From Candidatus Alloscybalousia intestinigallinarum (GTDB taxonomy: Bacteria; Bacillota_I; Bacilli_A; RF39; UBA660), in the NCBI GenBank assembly GCA_018716115.1, contig DVKF01000019.1:1-37323 (forward strand): a stretch of 37,323 bases of DNA. Direction: 5' to 3'. Positions 6,602 through 13,114 of this stretch are shown piece after piece; the first letter of the stretch is position 1; each line of letters starts with the position of its first letter. A program made the position numbers and the translations under genes. The notes beneath the pieces are model-generated. The model had not been told where the DNA came from. It saw only the letters and a list, made by a program, of their open reading frames with translations, and ran no database searches.

Positions 6602-8065
6602 CTACCTCTTAAATTCTACACTTTTAATAATTATCTTATCAGTTAATTTATCAACTTTAATAACCTCCACAAAACGTTCTAAAAACTGTTGTTTTTCCTT
6701 ATTTGTTAAATATCCCCAATTTAATTTTATATTAGTTACAATATCTTTAATATCATCATAAGAATACGAATCATTGCTATCCTCAATTATTTCATCTAGT
6801 TCTAAGATTTTTGACTGTTGTATATTCTGTTGTTTTTGTATTTCCTCAGTAATTTCATGATATTCATTTACATCTATCAAATCGTTAATAAACTGACTCC
6901 TAATAATTTTTTTCTTGTTTTCTAGTTTTTCAATTTTTTTATTAATTTCTTGTTTCTTTTTTTCAGAATTAATTATTTTTTTTCTTTTCTCCATAATGCT
7001 CTTATCAGGAACCATATTCTCTAAAGTATCTAAATATTCTAAAAATGCTTTTTCCATTGTCTTATGCGAAAAGCCTCCACATTTACAAAAACCTCTACTA
7101 GAATTATTACACCTATACGTAATATATAATTTGCCACTCTGAGTTTGTTGCCTAGCAGAAATATTACCTCCACAATTTGCACATTTTATAATATGAAAAT
7201 AATATGAATTTTCACTTGGATAACGTCTGACACAATATTGCTTTCTTGTTGCAATTATATTATTTGCTAATTTCCATTTTTCTTCATCAATTATTGGTTC
7301 TATGTCGTTACCATCAACAGTAAAAGATCTATCTTTATTTTTCTCTTGCACTCCATATCTTACTTTACCAACATACAATGGGTTATTAATTATTGATTTT
7401 ATTGTAGATGAAGCCCAATGTCCACCTCTCTTTGTAGGAACGTTTTCTTCATTAAATAAATGGGCAATTTTAAAATAAGACTTACCATCTATATATAAAT
7501 CGAAAATTCTATTAACTAAATCTTTTTCTTCTTCATTTACAATTATTTTTTTCTCTCCTACAATATAATCGTACCCATAAACACCATTAGTATTAGTATA
7601 ATTACCTTCTCTAGTTTTTTGTTCATAACCAAAAGATACTCTTTCAGCAAGATTTTCCCTTTCAAACTCTGCAAAAATACCAATAATTTTTACAAACATT
7701 CTACCCACAGCATTAGATGTGTCAATTTTTTCGGTTTGAGAATTAAAAGTGCAACTGTGTTTTTCAAACAACTCTATTAAATAAATTAAATCTCTCACGC
7801 TTCGTGTTAATCTATCTAGTTTATATATTAATATATTATTTATTTTCCCATCTTCCACATCTTTAAGCAATCTAGTTATTTCAGGTCTATCTTCTAAATT
7901 TTTACCACTTATTCCATCATCAACATAGTAATCAAAAATATCCCAATCGTTTGCCTCAGCATACTTGGTTAATTTTTCTCTTTGTGCATGAATTGAGAAA
8001 CCATCTTTTGCTTGATCCTCTGTTGAAACACGAATATAAATTCCTGTAACTATTTTTTCTTCCAC
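6602..8065 (-). CDS. Large serine recombinase (site-specific integrase)
   Basis: Product of 487 residues, normal size for the TndX/phiC31-type family. The N-terminal resolvase domain starts GIYIRVSTEDQ, with the nucleophile Ser14, and has conserved YKLDRLTRS and FAEFERENLAER motifs. The Recombinase domain follows (GVYGYDY...VPTKRGGHWASSTIKSIINNPLYVG), then a zinc ribbon with CANCGG ... C...CKCGG, then a coiled coil (about 370-420). It catalyses integration and excision through a covalent serine-DNA link. Start is GTG with SD GAGGAG eight bases upstream. Attachment sites could not be defined. Confidence 0.95.
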   Translation of the reverse strand: MEEKIVTGIYIRVSTEDQAKDGFSIHAQREKLTKYAEANDWDIFDYYVDDGISGKNLEDRPEITRLLKDVEDGKINNILIYKLDRLTRSVRDLIYLIELFEKHSCTFNSQTEKIDTSNAVGRMFVKIIGIFAEFERENLAERVSFGYEQKTREGNYTNTNGVYGYDYIVGEKKIIVNEEEKDLVNRIFDLYIDGKSYFKIAHLFNEENVPTKRGGHWASSTIKSIINNPLYVGKVRYGVQEKNKDRSFTVDGNDIEPIIDEEKWKLANNIIATRKQYCVRRYPSENSYYFHIIKCANCGGNISARQQTQSGKLYITYRCNNSSRGFCKCGGFSHKTMEKAFLEYLDTLENMVPDKSIMEKRKKIINSEKKKQEINKKIEKLENKKKIIRSQFINDLIDVNEYHEITEEIQKQQNIQQSKILELDEIIEDSNDSYSYDDIKDIVTNIKLNWGYLTNKEKQQFLERFVEVIKVDKLTDKIIIKSVEFKR

Positions 8066-8088
8066 AATATCTATCTCCTCTATTCTGC

Positions 8089-8193
8089 CTAAATAGATTT
8101 GATATTTGACTCTAAAATTCTAGGAATGCTTGTATTCAAGAAAAATTTCATAATTTCAATTTGTATTTTTCTAGGTATAATATTGTCAACCAT
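8089..8193 (-). CDS. 34-aa leader ORF upstream of the recombinase
   Basis: ATG at 8193 preceded by GTGGGG; 34 codons ending TAG 23 bases before the recombinase GTG. The peptide contains IPRKIQIEIMKFFLNTSIPR, an amphipathic helix pattern. I have the impression that similar tiny ORFs sit before recombinases in other Bacillota elements, but cannot verify it. It may be translationally linked to recombinase expression. Confidence 0.5.
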   Translation of the reverse strand: MVDNIIPRKIQIEIMKFFLNTSIPRILESNIKSI

Positions 8194-8293
8194 TGTTATC
8201 CCCACTTTCTAATAAAGTATAGATAACAGCATTTTAATTTATGCAGTTTAATGTAAAACTTAAATTGACACTATTCGTACAAACATATAAAAC

Positions 8294-8366
8294 TATTGCA
8301 AAATATAAATACAAGTCTAATTGTATTTACGTTTAACAATAATTGATTTTATTGCAAAATATAAAC
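8294..8366. repeat. Pair of 16-bp direct repeats near the element's right side
   Basis: TATTGCAAAATATAAA occurs at 8294-8309 and 8350-8365, 56 bp apart. They lie between the leader ORF and the group II intron fragment, where the element boundary should be. Could be recombinase-binding or attachment-site related. The remaining AT-rich sequence 8194-8293 shows no gene. Confidence 0.55.
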
Positions 8367-8369
8367 ACG

Positions 8370-8515
8370 ACTTTATTCGTTTGTATAGCCCTATAATAAG
8401 TTTCTGTTCGTTGGTTCAGGATTTTGTTCCACACTTCCTTTAGTCCCGATATCACTGTTAATACCACATATTTAAGGGAGTTTCACCCTCTAGTTCTATA
8501 TTATGCACGGCACAC
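8370..8515 (-). other. 5' fragment of a group II intron (domain I), truncated
   Basis: Read on the minus strand from 8515 the sequence begins GTGTGCCG, matching the GUGYG 5' boundary of group II introns. It goes on with AGGGTGAAACTCCC, the small hairpin usual in domain I of bacterial introns, then AACCAACGAACAG and a TTATTATAGGGCTATAC segment like the domain I stretch of bacterial introns. No domain V, no intron-encoded reverse transcriptase and no 3' end are found in the window. The homology fades near 8350-8370. It looks like a fragment cut off by insertion or deletion. Confidence 0.55.
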
Positions 8516-8571
8516 ACTGAGAAAGCTAAGGCTATCAAGGTTATCTTTAGTAGCTTCAAGGAAAATCATGA

Positions 8572-8577
8572 TATAAT
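8572..8577 (+). promoter_or_regulatory. -10 box of the NERD-domain gene
   Basis: Perfect TATAAT 20 bases before the ATG at 8598; no good -35 seen at 16-18 bp. SD GGAAG at 8583-8587. Confidence 0.4.
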
Positions 8578-8597
8578 ATTTCCGGAAGTGATGTATT

Positions 8598-9383
8598 ATG
8601 GAGGCAATCAAAAACCTTTTTGATAGAATTATAACTACTTATTCTAAAAATCCCCAATTGTTAACTTACACTATTATTTTAGGATTATTATGTATATTGT
8701 TAAAAATATATTATCCTAAATTTAGAGGTTTTATGGGGGAATTCTGGGTAAAACTAGAATTAAAAAAATTACCTAAAGATAAATATAGTATTTTAAATAA
8801 CATCATGATTAAAGACAAAAACGGAACTCATCAAATTGATCATATTATTTTATCTAATTATGGAATTTTTGTTGTTGAAATGAAAAATTATTATGGACTA
8901 ATAAAAGGAAATGAATCTGATAATAAATGGTGCCAATATTTAGGTAAATTTAAAAATCGTTTTATGAATCCTATTCATCAAAATTATGGACATATTAAGG
9001 CGTTATCCAATATGTTAGAAATTGATGAAAAGTATTTTATTTCGATTATTTGTTTCTCTAACCAAGCTAAAGTTGCTGTTAATTGTAAAACCCCAGTGAC
9101 ACAATTAGATTATCTAATAGATGAAATAAAAAAACATAACGAAATAATTTTAGATATAAATATTAGCGAGATTAAAAATGCAATTTTATCTAATAATATT
9201 ACAGATAAAAAAATAAGAAAGCAGCATATTAAAAATATCCATAAACAGATAAGAGAAAAAAAAGAATTGGCTAATAATATGATTTGTCCAAAATGTGGCA
9301 ACAAATTAGTGGAAAAGACTGGTAAATATGGAAATTTTATAGGATGTTCTAATTTTCCAAAATGTAAATATACAAGAAATTAA
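8598..9383 (+). CDS. NERD-domain membrane protein with C-terminal zinc finger
   Basis: Product of 261 residues. A membrane segment at residues 20-38 (LLTYTIILGLLCILLKIYY) is followed by a NERD domain (about 42-160: GEFWVKLELKKLP, HQIDHIILSNYGIFVVEMKNYYG), a nuclease-like fold with the Asp and Glu-x-Lys residues expected of the PD-(D/E)XK group. The C-terminus carries a topoisomerase-type zinc finger (CPKCGNKLVEKTGKYGNFIGC...C). This TM-NERD-zinc finger layout is common in Bacillota; the biological role is not established, DNA processing being inferred. Alone between the intron fragment and spoIVB, sharing a terminator with the latter. Confidence 0.85.
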   Translation: MEAIKNLFDRIITTYSKNPQLLTYTIILGLLCILLKIYYPKFRGFMGEFWVKLELKKLPKDKYSILNNIMIKDKNGTHQIDHIILSNYGIFVVEMKNYYGLIKGNESDNKWCQYLGKFKNRFMNPIHQNYGHIKALSNMLEIDEKYFISIICFSNQAKVAVNCKTPVTQLDYLIDEIKKHNEIILDINISEIKNAILSNNITDKKIRKQHIKNIHKQIREKKELANNMICPKCGNKLVEKTGKYGNFIGCSNFPKCKYTRN

Positions 9384-9393
9384 ATAAATAATC

Positions 9394-9419
9394 AAAAAGA
9401 GTGCTTAGCCACTCTTTTT
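9394..9419. terminator. Bidirectional terminator between NERD gene and spoIVB
   Basis: Perfect 10-bp stem AAAAAGAGTG / CACTCTTTTT with loop CTTAGC; runs of five A and five T serve both directions. The spoIVB stop codon (9405-9407) lies in the loop. Confidence 0.85.
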
Positions 9420-10397
9420 ATCTCCTTCTTCTAACATTGTCGTAATAAAAATACCATATCCTTTATCCGAATCATTAACGACGACATGAGTAACACCACC
9501 AATGATTTTTCCATTCTGAATGATTGGACTACCGCTCATTCCGGCAACAACTCCACCGGTTTTTTCTAATAACTCTTTATCGGTTATTTCAAACAGAATG
9601 TTCTTGGTTGTACTTGTTTTATCCACTTCTAGTATTTCAATTTCAAAATCTTCTACTTGATCCTTGTTGATTACTGTTCTGATCGTCGCCTTTCCAGTTT
9701 TGACATCTTCAGGTTTCCCGACCTCGATAGCGTCACTTGCTGAAAACTCACTCGTTATGGTACCAAAAATCCCACTTTCTTCATTTGCTTCAATATTTCC
9801 GATTACTTCATCACGATAAATTCTAGCCTGTTTTTCACCTGGTTCTCCATCTTTAGAAGGTTTAATTCCCGTTATTTCCGAAGTATAAATCTCTCCATCT
9901 CTGATTTCGACCTTCTGTAGTGTATTTTTATCGGCTATTTCATGCCCTAACGCACCATAAATATGACTTTCTGGATCAATATAAGTAAGAGTACCAATAC
10001 CATTAATCTGATCTTTAACATAGATTCCTGTCTTATAAACGCCACTCTCATCGACTTCTAAGGCTAGTTTAGTCGTTTTTTCTTCATCACCACGCATAAA
10101 TTTAACAATCATCTCTTCATTTTTGTACTTATCGACTAAACTGATCATCTGATCGATTGATGTTACCGCTTCATCATTAATTTCTAGAATCATATCTCCT
10201 ACTTTAAATCCAGCATTTTCGGCAATATAAGTACCATTTACTTCGTAAAAACCAACGATAGATACATATTTGGCATTCATCTTAATTCCGATATTTTCTC
10301 CACCTGGTATAACATAATCAGAATAAGCAAATACTATAGATGGAAATAAACCAAAAAGAAGAAGGAACATAACTTGTAGTTTCTTTTTAAAACGCAT
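9405..10397 (-). CDS. spoIVB: SpoIVB serine peptidase (sigma-K checkpoint signal)
   Basis: Product of 330 residues, shorter than the roughly 425 of B. subtilis. Signal/membrane anchor at residues 7-25, PDZ domain at about 45-110 (GFKVGDMILEINDEAV), then the S55 peptidase domain: catalytic His152 in GALGHEI and the nucleophile motif GMSGSPI at 286-292. In B. subtilis SpoIVB is made in the forespore, secreted to the intermembrane space and cleaves SpoIVFA, releasing SpoIVFB to activate pro-sigma-K. SD AAGGAG is good. It follows nusB-xseA-xseB on the same strand, as in B. subtilis, but ispA, dxs, yqxC, argR, recN and the downstream spo0A are absent here. Confidence 0.93.
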   Translation of the reverse strand: MRFKKKLQVMFLLLFGLFPSIVFAYSDYVIPGGENIGIKMNAKYVSIVGFYEVNGTYIAENAGFKVGDMILEINDEAVTSIDQMISLVDKYKNEEMIVKFMRGDEEKTTKLALEVDESGVYKTGIYVKDQINGIGTLTYIDPESHIYGALGHEIADKNTLQKVEIRDGEIYTSEITGIKPSKDGEPGEKQARIYRDEVIGNIEANEESGIFGTITSEFSASDAIEVGKPEDVKTGKATIRTVINKDQVEDFEIEILEVDKTSTTKNILFEITDKELLEKTGGVVAGMSGSPIIQNGKIIGGVTHVVVNDSDKGYGIFITTMLEEGDKKSG

Positions 10398-10518
10398 GAT
10401 ATCAACTCCTTTTAAAAATACACTACATTATTATTATGATTACAGTCAAAAAAAATAATCGATGTAAAAAATTCCAACTTCATTTAGTCTTTCAAAATTA
10501 ATAAAAAATTAAAAAAGA

Positions 10519-10758
10519 TTACTCTTCTACAGAGAAATCTTCTAACTTTCCATCCTTATTTAAAATTTTATGAATACTATCTTCGGCATTTTTAAGTTTT
10601 TCATCACAAACTTTTACAATTTTCATTGCTTTATTAAATTCATCGATTGCATCATCTAAGGGAACATTTCCACTCTCTAGATTTTTAACAATTGCTTCTA
10701 ATTGATTCAAATTTTCTTCGAAAGATAGTTCCTGTTCTTGTTCTTTCGCTTTTGTCAT
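10519..10758 (-). CDS. xseB: Exodeoxyribonuclease VII small subunit
   Basis: 79 residues when started at ATG 10758; the longer frame's first ten codons are the SD GAGGAGG inside the end of xseA. Conserved FEENLNQLEAIVKNLESGNVPLDDAIDEFNKAMK is the two-helix hairpin of XseB. Several copies bind one XseA to make exonuclease VII, which degrades single-stranded DNA to oligonucleotides. Its start overlaps the xseA stop as ATGA, so the two are translationally coupled. Confidence 0.95.
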   Translation of the reverse strand: MTKAKEQEQELSFEENLNQLEAIVKNLESGNVPLDDAIDEFNKAMKIVKVCDEKLKNAEDSIHKILNKDGKLEDFSVEE

Positions 10759-12017
10759 GATTTTACCTCCTCTACTTTTGCACAAATTACACCGTCCATG
10801 ACCTCAATTTCCATATTTTCTTGTTTCTTCACTTGATGGATAGATGTAATTACATGCCCGTTACTACGCGTAATACTATATCCACGTTTTATTGTCAGTA
10901 ATGGATTTAGAATTTCTAATTTATTTAGCGCATGTAAATAACGATTTTGTTCATTTTCTAATACTTTTTGAATACTATTTTCTAGTTTTTGTTTTAAATT
11001 TTGGCAATTATTTCTCTCGTTCACAATAATCGAATTCATCAATAAATGAATCTTTTCAAACAAAGCATCGAAGCGTTGTTCCTTAACCTGGTACATAGCA
11101 ATCGGATTAGTCAGAATATAGCTCTTCTTCAACGTTTCCAATTGATCCTTTTTAGTTGCCATCATCGTCATGATTGCTTGTTCTAAACGAAGTTCTATCT
11201 GTTTAAAATATTGATAGAAATCATTGATATTAGGAACGGCCATTTCCGCTGCTCCCGTAGGAGTAGGTGCACGTAGATCAGCAACAAAATCGCTAATCGT
11301 AAAATCGATTTCGTGTCCAACCGCTGAAATTACCGGTATTTTACAAGCATATATTGCCCGAGCTACTTGTTCATCGTTGAAACACCACATATCTTCAATC
11401 GAACCCCCGCCACGACCGACAATTAATACATCGATATCATATTCTTGCGCTTTTTCGATTTGTTTAATAATTTCTGGTGCAGCACTAGCACCTTGAACTA
11501 AACTAGGAAAAAGAATCGTCTTCGTAATTGGCCATCTTCTTTTGATGGTTGATAAAATATCTCGAATCGCAGCTCCCGTTGGAGCGGTAATAATGCCTAC
11601 TGTTTTAGGGATTTTAGGAATTTTCTTTTTGTGTTCTGGATCAAAAAGTCCTTCTTGCTGTAATTTCTTTTTTAACTCCTCAAACTGAACATATAAGTTC
11701 CCTACCCCATCTTCTACCATGTCTTCGACGTAAATTTGATAGCCACCAGTTGCTTCATAAACACTAATTCTTCCTGTTACTAAAACCTTCATTCCATCAG
11801 CTGGACGAAAATTCATCTTAACAACATTAGAAGCAAACATCACGGCATTAATTCGTGAAGTCTCATCCTTCAACGTAAAATAATAATGTCCTCTCGTATG
11901 AGCTTTAAAATTAGAAATTTCACCCCGTAAAAATACATGAGCAAGATGTTCATCGTTATCAAATTTAAACTTAATATAACGGGTTAATTGACTAATACTA
12001 ATGTATTTATCCTGCAT
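10755..12017 (-). CDS. xseA: Exodeoxyribonuclease VII large subunit
   Basis: Product of 420 residues, typical length. An N-terminal OB-fold (about 1-100, FLRGEISNFKAHTRGHYYFTLKD) is followed by the catalytic domain with GIITAPTGAAIRDIL, DVLIVGRGGGSIEDMWCFNDE and ISAVGHEIDFTISDFVADLRAPTPTGAAE, then a long coiled coil (280-370) that binds XseB subunits. Acts on single-stranded DNA in repair. One base separates it from nusB upstream; xseB overlaps downstream. Confidence 0.97.
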   Translation of the reverse strand: MQDKYISISQLTRYIKFKFDNDEHLAHVFLRGEISNFKAHTRGHYYFTLKDETSRINAVMFASNVVKMNFRPADGMKVLVTGRISVYEATGGYQIYVEDMVEDGVGNLYVQFEELKKKLQQEGLFDPEHKKKIPKIPKTVGIITAPTGAAIRDILSTIKRRWPITKTILFPSLVQGASAAPEIIKQIEKAQEYDIDVLIVGRGGGSIEDMWCFNDEQVARAIYACKIPVISAVGHEIDFTISDFVADLRAPTPTGAAEMAVPNINDFYQYFKQIELRLEQAIMTMMATKKDQLETLKKSYILTNPIAMYQVKEQRFDALFEKIHLLMNSIIVNERNNCQNLKQKLENSIQKVLENEQNRYLHALNKLEILNPLLTIKRGYSITRSNGHVITSIHQVKKQENMEIEVMDGVICAKVEEVKS

Positions 12018-12018
12018 A

Positions 12019-12441
12019 TTAGTTACTTCCTTCAGTCAAAGATTCTTCTTTTTCATGAAAGACTTCATCTAATACCGCATTAATCATTTTCGTTACTTTT
12101 TCATCCGAATATTTCTTAGAAAGTTCTACTGCCTCATTAATCGCTACAATACTAGGTGTCTTCGTATACAACAGTTCATAAATACCAATACAAATAATGG
12201 CTTGATCCACTTTATTTAAACGATCCATTGGCCAATTTGTCAAATATTGATTGGCTTTTTCCACAATCTCTTTTTGATGATCCAAAATTCCATATAAAAG
12301 TTCATTGACAAAATCATTTTCAATTTCTAATTGTTCTTTTTTTAATTTCTCGACGTCAAATTCGACAGAAGCTTCTTTTAAAATAAATACTTGATACAAA
12401 ATTTTCATTACAATTTCCCGTAATTCACTACGACTTTTCAT
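12019..12441 (-). CDS. nusB: Transcription antitermination protein NusB
   Basis: About 140 residues, all-helical NusB fold: SRSELREIVMKILYQ at the start, then KVDQAIICIGIYELLYT and SIVAINEAVELSKKYSDEKVTKMINAVLDEV, the family signature. With NusE (S10) it binds boxA RNA and aids rRNA transcription. The ATG at 12441 was chosen over the GTG at 12450 because GGGTGG, which contains that GTG, is the ribosome binding site. First gene of nusB-xseA-xseB. Confidence 0.95.
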   Translation of the reverse strand: MKSRSELREIVMKILYQVFILKEASVEFDVEKLKKEQLEIENDFVNELLYGILDHQKEIVEKANQYLTNWPMDRLNKVDQAIICIGIYELLYTKTPSIVAINEAVELSKKYSDEKVTKMINAVLDEVFHEKEESLTEGSN

Positions 12442-12524
12442 AAGTACCACCCAGATAAAAGTTTATCATATCTTGATATAAAGGTCAAAGTAATTTTCGT
12501 AAATTGACAAAAGAAAAAATAGAG

Positions 12525-12987
12525 TTATTTTTCTACTTTTTCAAAGCTTGTTTCTAGTTCTATTTCCTCTAAAGATGAAGAGATAAATTTCATTTCTAAG
12601 CGATAAGAAGAAACCGTATCCGGATTGATTTCTCTTTTTTGTGTAACTAGTTGTTTTCCTGTTAAATATTCAGTTAACGAAAAGATTGGGCGATACTCGT
12701 CATCCACTTTTCCTTCATAATCACTCTCGTAAGAATCACTTTCTAAGGTACTAACCACTTCATCTTCGTAATAAAGGACTAAATTCACCTCTGTAACCAA
12801 CGGATCACTCTTATACTGAATATCGCTAATTTTTAATTGATCATTTCCACATTGATCGGTAATTAACTGCGCACTAAAAGTCAAATCGGTATTAGTAGTC
12901 TGATAAAATAATTCCTGTTTATCACAAAAATAATGTACAACCACTCATGAAAAGCAATAGAACCAAAAGACAAAACAACTTCTTCAT
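12525..12987 (-). pseudogene. Lipoprotein gene with a frameshift in a homopolymer run
   Basis: From ATG 12987 the frame reads MKKLFCLLVLLLFMSGC, a lipoprotein signal with a lipobox cysteine, then TLFL and a stop. The body (about 130 residues, TDLTFSAQLITDQCGND...) lies in the next frame. Dropping one base from the T5 run on the coding strand (A5 at 12926-12930) joins them as SGC-TLFCDKQELFY. So the intact gene would encode a secreted lipoprotein of about 153 residues; family unknown. It lies between mutS and nusB. Real mutation, slippage-driven switching and sequencing error are all possible. Confidence 0.7.
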
Positions 12988-13114
12988 CCTATTCACCATC
13001 CATATATCATCTAAAGAATAGCATATAAGAAAAAATAGGCAACATCTCTTAGAAAAGGAATATTCCTATTTTCTACTTATCCATATTCATTAATTATCTG
13101 TTGTTAACTAACTT

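Noticed and set aside
10398-10518. Sigma-G type promoter for spoIVB
   Set aside because: A CATAATA-like -10 exists but no matching -35 at proper spacing.
13060-13100. Palindrome AGGAATATTCCT after mutS as an operator or SOS box
   Set aside because: It is placed after the gene and flanked by weak T runs; it could be a poor terminator, but no clear role is supported.
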